64,000 nt of DNA from Ectobius pallidus (taxonomy: Eukaryota > Arthropoda > Insecta > Blattodea > Ectobiidae): the NCBI GenBank assembly GCA_964059195.1, contig CAXKWD010000003.1:15482606-15546605 (forward strand), in the 5' to 3' direction. The notes beneath the pieces were generated by a model, which saw nothing but the letters and a program-made list of their open reading frames with translations, was not told where the DNA came from and made no database searches. Positions 1-11,326 of this stretch are shown here, one piece after another (position 1 is the first letter of the stretch; each line of letters opens with the position of its first letter). Made by a program: the position numbers and the translations under genes.

Positions 1-254
1 TGAATATAGTTAGTGGTGTCTAATTTTGCAGTTAATTCTGTTAAGAATAGGTACCTATACCACGTTTCTTGCAGTAAAAGAAAAGATCATGTTACAGTTT
101 AAGGGAAGATTGTAACATTTTAAAGTATATTTTCTGTCTATTTACACATTTTTAAACATTTTATTTTATCTTTTAAATGCCTATTTACTTGTTTTAAAAG
201 CCTATTTTAGGTGCCTAAAACTAATTTTTTTAGAGCCTAAAATCCCAAGTCAAT
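1..254 (-). mobile_element. hAT-like element end (partial)
   Basis: This stretch is the inverted counterpart of the left end of the element at 5947-7911: both have the same run of 'cctaaaa'/'aggc' words, the same poly-A run before an 'acgtttcttgca' block, and an end reading 'cctaaaatcccaagtc'. It begins outside the window. A second hAT (261-921) sits at its terminus. No coding capacity is seen. Confidence 0.7.
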
Positions 255-260
255 TATAAC

Positions 261-921
261 TAGGGTCCGGATTTGACGGTTTTAACCTATTTTTCCCCAG
301 CTTCCCAATTATAGCATTTTAACGTATTTTTCCGTTTCATACTCCTAGCTTCGGAATACATGATCCTTAAAGAATTTTAAAGGGGTCAATCGGACTAAAT
401 GGCCTAAAAGGGGCTAAAGAGAACTTTTGCTGAAAAACTAGGGGCTAAAGAGGATATTTGAGAAAAAAACGATTTTTAAATAGATTTTCGAATTAATGCA
501 AAGGAAAATAAAATTTATTTTCACATACAGAATTTAATATGTTGATTTATGCATTTTAAGAACAGACATAATAAAAATAAATTTATACAACGCACTGAAA
601 TTAACAATGTATATGTCACTTGTCTTTGTAACTCGAAAATGTGTCGCCTCTCCGTCGCAGGAAATGAAACTTGAGCCGTCTGCAATACTTTGAAATCTGC
701 AAGGAATCCATTGTCGTTTAAACTTAAAAATAACAAGTTGCCGACCAACGGGAGAGAAATATAGGAGGGTCTGTGTAAAAAAATTACAATACAATTTTCG
801 GTGTTAATATTAGTGCTTTATTAAGACTGCTAAAATCGTTTGTTTAAAACCTAAACAGGGCTATTCCACGAAAATAAAAGGCTAAAATATATTTTATAAA
901 ATCCTAAAAATCCGGGCCCTA
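261..921. mobile_element. hAT-type MITE, 661 bp, with 8-bp target duplication
   Basis: The left end 'tagggtccggattt' and right end 'aaatccgggcccta' are inverted repeats. Identical 8-bp copies of 'attataac' lie at 253-260 and 922-929, the duplication size of the hAT superfamily. Both subterminal regions are A/T-rich with repeated 'cctatttt/ctaaag' words. The minus-strand open frame at 521-748 resembles no transposase I know. Confidence 0.85.
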
Positions 922-965
922 ATTATAACTGGACAAATGTAGCGCCATTAATTAACAATAAAATA

Positions 966-1312
966 CGAGACGCGTCCATTAACTAAGTTTCCCTGGGGCC
1001 GTTTACAGAAGCAAAACACAATTGCATGGAAATAATTATTTCAACAGATACAGCAAGTATTCAGCTATTTTTCAACATATTTCCCACCTGAATAGAGACA
1101 TTTTTCATACCGTATGACCAACTTTTGAACACATGTGTCGTAGAAGTCTTCCGCCTGCGATCTGAACCACTGTGTGACAGCAACCTCCACTTCTCTGTCA
1201 TTCTCTGTAATTTCGTGAGGTGTAAGAAAAGATGGAAATCACCGGGAGTGAGATCCGGGGTGTAGAGTGGATGTTGAAAGAACTCCCAGCCGAACTTTTG
1301 CAGGAGATCTGT
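966..1312 (-). mobile_element. mariner family A, truncated copy
   Basis: It starts after a TA with 'cgagacgcgtccatt', the same end as the copies at 19933 and 24464. It carries the inverted 3' part of a mariner transposase gene, then turns into the opposite arm from about 1232. It stops abruptly near 1312, where another repeat (F) begins. Heavily mutated and non-coding. Confidence 0.75.
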
Positions 1313-1520
1313 CGTTATAAGTCACCCACTCTGAATACGTGCTCTTTGCTATATGGTCTCTTGTTCTATATCAGAATGTGAAGTGAGAAAAATGTATTGG
1401 CCATGCTTAATGCTTATTTGGGTTATGTATCCTTCGGGGATGCGATGTGATACGATAACGACATTCTCTTCATTTTTACAACAAATTTACATGAAGAGAA
1501 TGTCATACATAATAAAATCA
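1313..1520 (+). repeat. repeat F fragment
   Basis: The words 'ctatatcagaatgtgaag' and 'gtatccttcggggatgcga' match 5290-5410 and 42050-42180, arms of the fold-back element described at 40382-42301. The open frame 1353-1535 is a chance frame in this repeat. Confidence 0.65.
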
Positions 1521-2187
1521 GGTAATCTGATGTAACAAAGTGCCAGTATGCTTTTGTTTAATCAGTTATAATTACAATTACGATATGCAGAAAAAACTTT
1601 TTTTTTTTTATTTCCGAGGTAAGCTCCAGATTCATTCATTAAGTAGAGCTTCAGGTAGAACAAAGGTCTAGTTTTTTAATCAGCTTTAAATCGTCCAGCA
1701 TCAGCAGAACTATAGACCTACAGATTTGTGATATCTTGACAATCGCACACTCACATAAAAATACAAAAATGATATGTCAAACTGGTCGGCTACGGGTATT
1801 GAACCAGGAAAAACCAAAATGTGAGTCCAAGACATGACCATCTCAGTTATCTCGCTCAATTTAATGATCTACTTTCAAAAGTGTATGTGAAGGAATAATG
1901 TTATTTGTCGTAGCTAACTGTATTGCAATTTCCAAAGCCGTATATGAATACTGTAAAACAATATGTTGTCATGATAATTAATTTGCATGTGATAAATGTT
2001 TTCTAATATATTACCATAAAATAGGCACTAAATTGGGCTTTACTCCGGTAATAAATGTGTATACCAAGTTTCATGAAAATCCGATAAAGCGTATTTGAGT
2101 CATAGCGCGTACAGACACATGGAGAGACGGACAGACATTTTTCCTTCCCCACACAATCTCATTAAGTACCATACTGGCACTTAATAA
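1521..2187 (+). repeat. AGTGCCAGTATG repeat, copy 1
   Basis: It begins with 'caggtaatctgatgtaac' and 'aaagtgccagtatg', and ends with 'catactggcactta', so the ends are inverted. Inside are the family phrases 'ccaagtttcatgaaaatccg' and a short run of 'ggacagac' units. A second copy follows directly. Related copies are near 10.1, 48, 55, 57.7 and 61.6 kb. Confidence 0.7.
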
Positions 2188-2933
2188 TAAAATCAGGTAA
2201 ATTGATGTAACAAAGTGCCAGTATGTTTTTGTTTAATCAGTTATGGTTGCAATTATGATATGCAGAATACAAAAAAAAAAAAGTCAAATTGGCCGGTTTC
2301 GGGATTTGAACCATGGAACTCCAGAATGTGTGAGGCCAAGACGTTACCATCTTAGCCACCTGGGTCAGATTAACGGTCTAGTTTGATAAGCGCATGCAAA
2401 GCAATATTGTTGTCATAGCTAACTGATTTTAATTGCCAAAGCCTTATAAGATCACAGTAAAATAATTGACTATGTTGTCATGATAACTGATATGCTTATT
2501 TTTTTATAAATTCTTTCGAATACGTATATTACCATAAAATAGGCACTAAATTGAGCATTACTCCGAAATAGTTCAACCGATTTTATCCATTATGAATAGA
2601 CGTCTTCCCACGGACATTATAAATGTGTATACCAAGTTTCATAAACATCCGGTAAAGCGTATTTGAGTTACCGCGTCTTTAAAATATACACTAAATTGGG
2701 TTTTACTCCGGTACCGGTGAACCGATTTGGTCCAATATCAATAAGGTTCTTCCCATGGGCATTATAAATGTGTTTTCCAAGTTTCATGAAAATCCGAAAA
2801 AGCGTATTTGAGTTATGGTGCGTACAGACACACGGACAGACGGACAGACGGACAGACAGACGGACAGACAGACGGACAGGCATTTTTTCGTCCACCACAC
2901 AACCTCATCAAGTACCATACCGGCACTTAATAC
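2188..2933 (+). repeat. AGTGCCAGTATG repeat, copy 2, with two internal monomers
   Basis: Tandem to copy 1 and starting with the same leader. It holds two successive monomers of about 155 bp ('aggcactaaattgagcatta' ... 'caccaagtttcat' type), then a (ggacagac)n tract at 2835-2880 and the inverted end at 2920-2933. Open frames on both strands here only translate the tract. Confidence 0.7.
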
Positions 2934-3340
2934 ATACTAAGATACTAACTTTTCTTTGGGCAGAGGAAGTTATGTGAATTTCACATAAGATTTTTTTCAT
3001 AAACTTTCGTTTAATCTAGAAGCCCGGGATCACGAATCAGGACTTAGTTGTACAAAAGCATTCATAGCCTTATCTAATGTAATAAACTCTCCATACACTG
3101 TATGTAGTTGAGCTCTGATACACTAAGAGCGTGAGTATATAATTTTTGCACGGTTTTCCAGGTAATATTGTGAAGGAATTTTAATTAACTGCTTGGTGTA
3201 ATCCCAGGTAACAGCGAGCTCTCATTAAAACTCAAAGCGCTGCACCTGACACTAGCTTGGTCCTGTTAATAATGACACCGACCCATAGCCTGATGCCTGT
3301 AAACACTGTCTATTCTAGTATATTCTGTACCTAAATGTCT
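2934..3340. other. no gene seen; repeat F end plus unassigned DNA
   Basis: The phrase 'gggcagaggaagttatgtg' at about 2958-2976 is the terminal phrase of repeat F (compare 42271-42289). From 3000 to 3340 I recognise nothing. Confidence 0.45.
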
Positions 3341-4024
3341 GGGCCTTGTTTCATAGAAGTTGCTAATAATATTAGTTACTAATATTAGAACTCATAATAT
3401 TATTTATTAGTTAACGTAATCTTTTTCATAGAACTTGCTAATAATATTACTTAATAATATTAGAACTCATAATATTATTTGTTATCAAAATCTTGTTTCA
3501 TAGAAATTGCTAATAATATTAGTTAATAATATTAGAACTCATAATAATATTTATTAGTTAACGAAATCTTCATTCATGGAACTTGCTAATAATATTAGTT
3601 AATAATATTAGAACTCATAATATTATTTGTTATCAAAATCTTGTTTCATAGAAATTGCTAATAATATTAGTTAATAATATTAGAACTCACAATATTATTT
3701 ATTAGTTATCAAAATCTAGATTCATAGAACATGCTAATAATATTAGAACACATAATATTATTTATTGGTTATCAAAATCTTGTTTCATAGAACATGCTAA
3801 TAATATTAGTTAATAATATTAGAACTAATTAATATAATTTATTAGTTTACAAAATCTTGTTTCATAGAACTTGCTAATAATATTAGTTAATAATATTAGA
3901 ACTAATTAATATAATTTATTAGTTAACAAAATCTTGTTGCATAGAACTTGCTAATAATATTAGTAAATAATATTAGAATTCATAATATTATTTGTTAGTT
4001 AACAAAATCTTGTTTCATAGAAAT
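3341..4024. repeat. tandem array of about ten 65-78 bp units
   Basis: Successive units share the phrases 'tttcatagaa', 'ttgctaataatattag', 'aataatattagaactcataa' and 'ttattagttaacaaaatc'. Each unit is internally self-complementary (AATATT-rich). A single inverted unit, with the outer end 'ctatgaaacagggcc', is at 56040-56112 plus 56474-56508. The array is probably an amplified transposon end (Harbinger-like by its GGGCC...GTTTCATAGAA terminus). Confidence 0.85.
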
Positions 4025-4485
4025 ATGTACAGTACCGGTACCCATAAAATCTCTTCACTAATATTATTAGTTCATTAGTCAGCTGATTTGGAGTTTATGT
4101 CTGGATTGTTGTTTGTGTTTCTTTTTTTCTTAGTCTTTTTGTCAATACTATTTCAAAGCAGCACGGCCTATCTTTATAAAGGTAACAAATAATAACTAAC
4201 TCTAAGCATAGGCTACCACGCACGCAAAAGCTCTAGCAGACTCATGCAATATTAGATTCGTTCGCTAAAGCGTTATTTGGCGTACTTGATAAAATAATAG
4301 CAATTTCAACTTCAGTTCAAACTACCTAAAGAATTATTAATTAAAAGTATTGATGAAAATACCTATTAGAAGAAAAACCCATTTATTGCAAAACAGAACA
4401 ATGCAACTGTTAGCCCTTAGACACAGCTTACCATTCAAACCACGAAGGCCAATGAACAACGTTGTAACATTAATTTTGTTTTTGT
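4025..4485. other. flank of the tandem array; no firm gene
   Basis: 4025-4200 is matched in inverse by 55890-56040 ('gtcaatactatttcaaagc' and neighbours), so it belongs to the same element as the array. The 61-codon frame at 4350-4535 is basic at its start but resembles nothing I recognise and runs into a dispersed repeat. Confidence 0.4.
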
Positions 4486-4836
4486 TAGGTGTTATGGAGA
4501 CATATGAAGAAATTCAATGCCGTATGTTTCCATAAATCTGATGGTGAATCAGATATATTACAGTTTAAGCGATTGTTTATCCGATGGCTTTTAATTGTAG
4601 TAGGAAATCAATCAACAATGTAAACGGACCATGTAGTACGGTAGTTATTTTAATCCTTAAATGGACGAGACTCTATTTCTCAGCCATCGCCGGACTGCAG
4701 AGAAAACACTTAACATAATGATAGTTTAATAGTAATTTTGTTGTAGTCTATTCTGTGAATTTGACAGGGATTTTAAATTTCTTGCAAGATTTTCCGTTTT
4801 TACTTCCTCTGCCCATACAATAGGTAGGCCTACTGT
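4486..4836 (+). repeat. dispersed repeat D, copy 1
   Basis: About 350 bp closely matching 7918-8263 in direct orientation (shared phrases 'catcgccggactgcagaga', 'gtgaatttgacagggatttt', 'ttacttcctctgccc'). Non-coding. Confidence 0.8.
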
Positions 4837-5414
4837 AGGTAGAGGAAGTATTGTTTTAAACCCCGAAATTCGAAGTTGAGATTTTAACACTAACACACGT
4901 TTTAATGTTCCTTGAATCCAAAACTACTATTTTCAGAAACATGTCTCTGTGTGTGTGTGAAACTGAATGAAAAATCGTACAAAAAGGAAATTTTGTATTT
5001 GGGTTAGGTACCTTCTGGGGAAGTGACACAAAAATTTATTACGACTTTCTCTTATTTTTAGTTCCTAATTACATGAAGAAAATGTTGTTTTTCGCGATTT
5101 TCTCTAAAACGGCTCTAAGGATTTTCATTAAATTTTGTACATGAGGTGTTTATACTAAGAGCTAAAACTTTTATTTGAAACATTTTTTCATAAAAATTGT
5201 CTGAAGGGTAATTATAAGCAACCCACTGTATGTAGAAACTCAATCTTGCCTGGTGAACAATAAAGCTTTGAAACAACTTTATACGCGCTCTTTCACGGCG
5301 TCTTATTCTATATCAGAATATGAAGTGATAAAGGTGTATTGTTCATGCTTATGGCAAGGAAAGTGAATTAATCAGATTTTATTTTGGTTGTGTATCCTTC
5401 GGGGATGCAACTGT
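4837..5414 (+). repeat. repeat F, half copy
   Basis: It contains 'gttaggtaccttctgggga', 'cccactgtatgtagaaactc' and 'tgtatccttcggggatgca', matching one arm of the fold-back element at 40382-42301. No coding capacity. Confidence 0.65.
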
Positions 5415-5765
5415 GATGTAGGTTTTCTGTCGGTCGGTCTTGATTTCCGCATTCCAAACCAAAAGCAACGTAGCAATATTCTCTCATTGTTATCACTGTC
5501 CTCAGTTCTTTCCTCACTTTAATCAATTCACACGTGTTATTGTTTGCTGTAACTAAATTTAAAAAAAAACCCGCGTTTCACTTCACGCGGAATAGACGAG
5601 TACCTGTCACAGCCATCAAAGGACATTCTTAGAGTTTGATAGACTGAGGTGACTTGCTGATTGGTGCTGTAAAAATAAAGAGCATGGGTTGAGCTGTCGG
5701 CAAACTTTCCCTCCTAACAAAAGGAAGCCGCCTGGCCATGCAATGAATAACTGGACTACAGCTGT
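5415..5765 (+). repeat. dispersed repeat G, copy 1
   Basis: Matches 36107-36400 in direct orientation: 'ttgatttccgcattcc', 'ttcacacgtgttattgttt', a 'cccgcgtttc...cacgcgg' hairpin and 'aagccgcctggccatgca'. Family unknown. Confidence 0.7.
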
Positions 5766-5866
5766 ACCGTATCACAGCAGTATCATATCAACACCTAGGT
5801 CTATGTTGGTTCCTCGACTCCTGTAGTCTATGTCCCCTTAATACGGAATGATACCTGACCACTAGG

Positions 5867-5925
5867 GCAAGGCATTTAATGACCATAAAATAGTGAAAAA
5901 TGTAATGAATAACAGTGAAGCATAG
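5867..5925 (+). mobile_element. hAT left-end fragment
   Basis: It starts 'tagggcaaggcatttaatga' and continues 'ccataaaatagtgaaaaa', the same as the left end of the complete element at 22911-23672. Only about 60 bp remain before repeat D begins. Confidence 0.65.
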
Positions 5926-5946
5926 GTAATTTGGTTTTGTTATATA
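5926..5946 (+). repeat. dispersed repeat D, copy 2, 5' stub
   Basis: 'taatttggttttgttata' aligns with 4470-4488. The repeat resumes at 7912, after the hAT insertion. Confidence 0.6.
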
Positions 5947-6419
5947 TAGACCTGAGATTTTAAGCTCTAAAAAAATTAGTTTTAGGCACCTAAAATAGGC
6001 TTTTAAAACAAGTAAATAGGCTTTTAAAAGAGAAAATAGGCACTTAAAATATGCTTTAAAAATGTGTAAATAGATAGAAAATTTACTTTAAAATACTACA
6101 ATATACACTTAAACTGTAACATGGTCTTTTTTTTACTGCAAGAAACGTGGTAGCCTATACCTATTCTTAACAGAATTAACTGCAAAATTAGGCATCACGA
6201 ACTATATTCACTTAAACAGCTGTTCTTTCTCTGGTGACTTGACACAGTAGTGCTTCCCCCTTAATCCTCCCCCACCCCCCGTCAGTCAGCATTCCTTTGG
6301 CGACAATTGTTTGAAATAATCATGTTTCTGTGAAAAACCCACCTCTGCTGTTCAGCTTTTCATTGAGGGTTGTCCATTACAAGATTGTAAAAATTACAGA
6401 AGTTGAATTTTATATTAAA

Positions 6420-7723
6420 CTAGCTGACCCATCAATGCTTCGCATTGTTAGATTTATGTATATATAGGTTAAGTGAACACAATTTAAAGTCGATTCGATG
6501 TACTTCTATAAATCATCAGCCGTCCAGCCAACACGGTGGACGTATTTATATTCCACATAACTTACTCCTTCACCCGTAGTTTACTCTGATTATGTCTTAA
6601 AAATTTAATCTTTCTCTTTCAATTTTGGCAAACATACAGTAAATAGCTGGGCGTAGGGGATGCATTCGCTCGTCTCACGCAGCGGGCTCCGATTCGAATA
6701 CTGGTCGGGACAGGTTACCTAGGTAGAGCTTTTCCCGGGATTTTTCCTCACCTGTGAGACAAATGTCTGGTAACTTTAGGCCCTGGTGGTCTCCGGATAT
6801 CATCTGGCAGCCATTATCATCCTCATCCATCCTTGCCTTGTTCAGAGCGAGTGTGTGAATGTTGTATCTCGTCCTATATCTTTGTGTTGTCTCGGAGGTG
6901 GCCCCGGCATTTGGCTGATCACTCATCCGGGAGGCCCTCCATGTCCTTGTCTGGTCAAAAAGTATGTATGTGAGCCATAGATAATCCCTCTCCCGACAGG
7001 TCGCGGCCCTGTAAGGGCCGGGCAACGTGGGTCGCTTAAATGACCCCAAAAGGGAGGGGTAAAAACTAAGGTACAGATAGATAGATAATTTGGAAAATAG
7101 AAATTAATCATGAAATTATATCTATTGATACTGATCTAACTGGGGGTAAAGGCGGTCGGTGCGTAACGCTGACAACCTTACCACCTTCACGTTCCGAGTG
7201 TCTAAAAATCCGGGAGCCTACACTTCTTGGAACCCTCTGGGCCCCCATGGCCTGTAATAGGGAACACATTACTTACTATCTTTTGCAATACAGTCCTAGG
7301 CTAGCTATAAGAAAAGAGTTCAACTCTTAAGAGTAGAACCCAGGACCTTTTAAATTTACTTCGTGTCAAAAAATAGTTAATAATCAATAGCAATTCTATT
7401 GATAGCCTTTCTCATAATTTTATATCTATTAGGTCTACATGAAATCATAGTATCATGCAAAGCCACCTGTGTAGTTTAAAAAAATAATGTTGCCATGGGG
7501 ATTGTGTACATGCAGTATGAATTCTTTTTGGTGAATATCATAACTTTACAACCCTATTTTGGCCCTTATAGGCCCTTAGAGGCCAAAGATTTTGAAATCC
7601 TTTCTTAGTGCGCATCTAGAGCCTAGTAGCAATATGTGTACCAAGTTTCACGTTCCTAGGCTGTATGGTTTTTGAGAAACTGTGATCAGTCAGTCAGTGG
7701 GTTTTGGCTTTTATATATAGAGA
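6420..7723 (-). mobile_element. Helitron-like element, 1,304 bp
   Basis: Read on the minus strand it begins 'TCTCTATATATAAAAGCC' and ends with the hairpin 'caatgc gaa gcattg' followed ten bases later by CTAG. It lies between an A and a T, with no target duplication. These are the Helitron signatures (5'-TC, 3' hairpin plus CTRR, A|T target). Non-autonomous: no Rep/helicase frame is seen. A SINE lies inside. Confidence 0.8.
6637..7095 (+). mobile_element. tRNA-derived SINE
   Basis: A tRNA-like head has a B-box-like 'gattcgaatac' at 6691-6701, followed by a body with 'tgttgtctcggaggtggccc', 'ctcatccgggaggccctcc' and 'cccgacaggtcgcggcc', ending in an 'agatagatagata' tail. The body recurs at 61090-61250 and, in part, at 21865-21950. 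Frames at 6675-7111 on both strands are incidental. Confidence 0.7.
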
Positions 7724-7911
7724 TGTACAAAATAGGCATTTTAGGCACTAAAACAGTAAAATAGGCTCCAAAGGTCCAACTAGGCATTTTAGGGCACTAT
7801 AAAACTCTATAAATGTAAGTGATTTATCATTAAACATCTCCACATATTTAAAAATTTTCATGATATTTCATAAGGAACAAACTAGGCATTTGCCTTAAAA
7901 TCCCAGGTCTA

Positions 7912-8263
7912 GTTATATGTTATGCAGACATAAGAAGAAATTCATTGCCGTATGTTTCCATAACTATGATGGTGAATCATTGCAATAGAATCAGATATAT
8001 TACAGTTTCCGCGATTGTTATCAGATGGCACTTAGTTGTAGTAGGAAATCAACAGTTAAAGTGATCATACAGTAATAATTTTAATCCTTAAATGGTCGAG
8101 ACTCTATTTCTAAGTCATCGCCGGACTGCAGAGAAAACACTTAACATAATGATAGTTTAATAGTAATTTTGTTGTGGTCTATTCTGTGAATTTGACAGGG
8201 ATTTTAAATTTCTTGTGAGATTTTCCGTTTTTACTTCCTCTGCCCGTACCATAGTTAGGCCTA
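7912..8263 (+). repeat. dispersed repeat D, copy 2, main part
   Basis: Continues the repeat interrupted at 5946. It aligns with 4488-4836 almost throughout, ending with 'ttacttcctctgcccgtac'. Confidence 0.8.
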
Positions 8264-8905
8264 AGAGTGAAAAAAATGACAACAAAAAAATTGAAAAAAT
8301 GTCCAATAAATTTTCCATTATTACTTGTATTACATTTTTTAAAAAGAATGAATTTCTAAAATTAATTTAACGGATGACAGTGTGTTATGAATTTACAATA
8401 TAAAACAGTTATTTTATTACTAAAAAAAACCATGTATATCTATGCTACTTGGACACACTTAACGAAAAAATATTCTGAACTGGCATGCCCATCAAATTGG
8501 CCCTAGCAAACTATGTGCCATTTAAAATAAAGAAAATAATAATTCTTTATTGCTACAAGACAAACTGCAATGGTGTTTACAACAAACTCGAATTAAAATG
8601 ATCTATGAACACTTGGCGGAGATTCTCAAATAAAAACGATTGTCTGTATTCTGAGAGTAACTATTTGTAGCTCCTCTCTACCTACACTGAAACATGACCT
8701 AAAATGCCGAAAAAATACCTAAAAATACCGAAAATTACGTAAAAATCCCGAAATGACCTAAAAATGTAGAAAATAACCTAATAATTCCCCAAAAATGACC
8801 TAACTTCTTGAAAATGCAAAAACAAATTGTCCTTATTTAATCAATTATTTCATGATATACATTTATACACATTCGAGCTATCTATTAACTTTCATACAAA
8901 AAAAA
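8264..8905 (-). pseudogene. decayed hAT element with transposase C-terminal relic
   Basis: It aligns with the body of 22911-23672 ('gctacaagacaaactgc', 'acacttggc', 'aaaaacgattgtctgt'). On the minus strand at about 8600-8690 the hAT C-terminal region reads VERSY, a stop, LLSE, then RQSFLFEN, so the frame is broken. Repeated 'tgacctaaaa/gccgaaaa' words follow at 8690-8800. Confidence 0.65.
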
Positions 8906-8929
8906 AAGTGTGCGTGGAACGCCACGCGA

Positions 8930-9420
8930 CAGAAGTGAAACATATTTGCATTTTTTGATTTTTTTCAATAAAGGATTATTGGATTGTTTGAATTTTGGAT
9001 TGTTGGACTTTTTAATATTGTGTTTTTAACTTTTTTAATTTTGGATTTTGGATATTTTAAATTTGTTTTCATTTAATTTTTTAATATTGGAATTTTGGAT
9101 TTTTTAAATTTTAATTTTTGTAATTCTGATCTTTGAATTTTTTATTTTTTGGATTTTTAACTTTTGATTTTTTAATTTTGGATTTTTTATTCTTAATTTT
9201 TTTAAATTGTTATTATTTTTATTTTTGGATTTTGGATTTTTTAGTTTTGGATTTTATATTTTTTAAATTTTGGATTTTTTGACTTTTTAATTTTGGATTT
9301 ATGAATTTTTTTAATTTTGAAATTTTGGATTTTTTATATTTTGGATCCTTGAATTTTACTTATTTTCTTATTTTTTAAATTTTGATTTTTTGGATTTTTT
9401 AAATTTCGCATAAGCGTAAT
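8930..9420. repeat. T-rich degenerate repeat (TTGGATTTTTTAA)
   Basis: Nearly 500 bp built from variations of 'ttttggattttttaa', with almost no C on the plus strand. Extreme strand asymmetry; no coding content. Confidence 0.85.
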
Positions 9421-10050
9421 CATTGAGTTGATTGTTTTCTGTGCAGTCCGTTCCGTCACACCTCACTAATTTCGTGACGATTTTCAGCGTTACATTAACT
9501 TCGTGACGATTTTTAAGCGTTACACAAGCTCTCGATTTACCCCTACTGCGCCTAAAGATGTTTCACTTTCAAAAGATGCAAAATCATCAAATGGCTTGCC
9601 CTGGCGATCACAGGTATTGTAGGAATCTTATCTACGATATGTAATAATTTGAAGCCCTGGGTCGCGAAATGAGACAAGTTCAGCGGGGCTGTCAGCAGCA
9701 AACTGGAATCACACATGAGTGATGGGTGCAATGCAAATCCATAACACACACACACGCAGATAGGGGGCTTTTGCCCTGGTCCTCCCCTCTCCATCCCTTG
9801 TCGTTTCGGGACTCCTGGACTCAATCCCCGGATCCCAGCTGCGTTTCAAACACTCTATACGCAACGGAATTCTTTTATGGTGTTTGAGTGATGCATTGGC
9901 TATGCTTGTACGACATTCGCATTACTCTTATGGTACAGGGTGATTCAAAATCAGCTACAAATTTGAAGACATAAATATCTCCATGACTATACAGCTCATG
10001 AATCAGTGGCCAATCGCAAGTGTCTATCGTCATAATATCATCGTTTTAGA
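9421..10050. other. no gene seen; hAT right-end fragment and unassigned DNA
   Basis: 'aaatcatcaaatggcttgcc' at 9587-9606 resembles the right end of the 22911 hAT. A tandem 'cgtgacgatttt' pair lies at 9473-9514. The 90-codon minus frame at 9552-9824 crosses an (ac)n run and shows no known motif. Confidence 0.4.
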
Positions 10051-10059
10051 ATGGTACTG

Positions 10060-10850
10060 TTAAGAGACTGTGGGGGACGGGAAAATGTCTGTCCATCCGT
10101 CTGTACTCGCGATAACTGAAATACGCTTTATCGGATTTTCATGAAATGTGGTAAACGCATTTATAACGTCTTTGGGAAGAAGCTTAGTATTGATTTTGGA
10201 CCATATCGCTTGACCGGTACCGGAGTAAAGCCCAATTTAGTACATATTCTATGGTAAAATATTAAAATTAATCAATAATTGATTATTGCAAATCAGTTCT
10301 CATGACAACATATTGTTCTACAGTGTTCATACACGGCTTTGGAAATTACAATACAGTTAAGGCTAGTTTACACGATGACACTAGGTTTCGTAACCACTTT
10401 CATGAAAATGATTTCGTGAAACTAATTACACCATTTTCTTTCCAATGCAACCGCACATTTCATGTTATTTCTGAAGTTAAAGTTATTAAAATCCCATATA
10501 AATGTTTGAAACACGTATGAATACAGGCATTTCACAATTTCCTAACTTCCCCATTTCATTTTACTAAACGCGAACAAGCTAAATAAGCGTATAGTCTCAA
10601 AATTACTATTATAGTTTCGTGAAAAGTTGGAATCAGCCGAAACTGCGTAGTGTCGTAACTCATTGTCGCCAGTACATCTAGCGCTTGCGCATTCAAGTAA
10701 AAAACAGTTGCGAAACTCAGTTACGAAACCTAATTTCGTCGTGTAAACTAGCCTTTAGCTTTGACAAATATACATATTCCTTCACATATGCTTACCAAAC
10801 TATAGACCTTTATTCAAATGTGTCTAAAACGATTCCAAATATCGAAATTG
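10060..10850 (-). repeat. AGTGCCAGTATG-family repeat, split by a Harbinger MITE
   Basis: 10060-10359 carries one family monomer ('gaaatacgctttatcggatt', 'ccggtaccggagtaaagccc'), and 10758-10850 continues it ('ctttgacaaatatac', 'cacatatgcttaccaaac'), matching 61610-61930. The interruption at 10360-10754 is exactly the Harbinger element. Confidence 0.75.
10360..10754. mobile_element. PIF/Harbinger-like MITE, 395 bp
   Basis: Terminal inverted repeats begin 'aggctagtttacacga' on both sides and extend for roughly 35-40 bp with mismatches. They are flanked by TTA at 10357-10359 and 10755-10757. The TTA/TAA duplication is the PIF/Harbinger signature. The open frames 10302-10520 and 10685-10873 are chance reads. 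Confidence 0.8.
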
Positions 10851-11326
10851 TTAAGCATATATCGAAATTTTAACTTTAACTACATAAAAAACAAATATAT
10901 TTTCTTCTTCTAATTCTTATATTCTTTTTCCAATATTGTCATCGTCATCACGAACATTATTAGCTGGAACAGTTTAGTACAGAGAACTTTTTCAGATTAT
11001 TACGTTTCCGTGACGCGTTCAGTTGAAATGTTCACTTGAGTTAGCCTAAGTCAGGGGTTTGGGGGGGGGGCGTAACGGAGCGTGCTAGCGCTGTGTTTAG
11101 AGATGGCAACAGCTGTGAAGCACATGCTGCGGATATGCAAAAAAAAAAAATACTTTATATTAGTGTGTTCAGAAATTCACGTGCGGTTTTTGTGATTTGC
11201 TGACCCGAATAATCCTGTAAAACACATGACTAATTAGACGAGACTTGGCGGAATTTAATCTTTCTTGCATTAGGGCAGAGGCAAGGGATCGATCAACAGT
11301 GTCCTGTAGTTTTGTATTTCTACAGT
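10851..11326. other. unassigned DNA
   Basis: I see no gene or repeat match here, only a (G)10 run at about 11061-11070 and an A run at about 11139-11149. Confidence 0.4.

Larger units (their letters stand above)
5947..7911 (+). mobile_element. hAT-like element, 1,965 bp, carrying nested insertions
   Basis: The ends 'tagacctgagatttta' and 'taaaatcccaggtcta' are inverted, flanked by 'gttatata' (5939-5946) and 'gttatatg' (7912-7919), a 7-of-8 target duplication. Its subterminal DNA is filled with 'aaaataggc' words. Removing the Helitron (6420-7723) leaves a body of about 660 bp, the MITE size of its relatives. No transposase remains. Confidence 0.8.

Noticed and set aside
2835..2880. Cys/Val- or Arg/Thr-rich small proteins
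   Set aside because: They are translations of the (ggacagac)n tract of the AGTGCCAGTATG repeats, seen again near 48400, 55000 and 58500.
3341..4024. CRISPR array
   Set aside because: Units are contiguous, self-complementary and without unique spacers; the DNA is eukaryotic.
6675..7049. 124-codon minus-strand frame as a gene
   Set aside because: It lies entirely within a SINE and recurs in part at 61069-61275.
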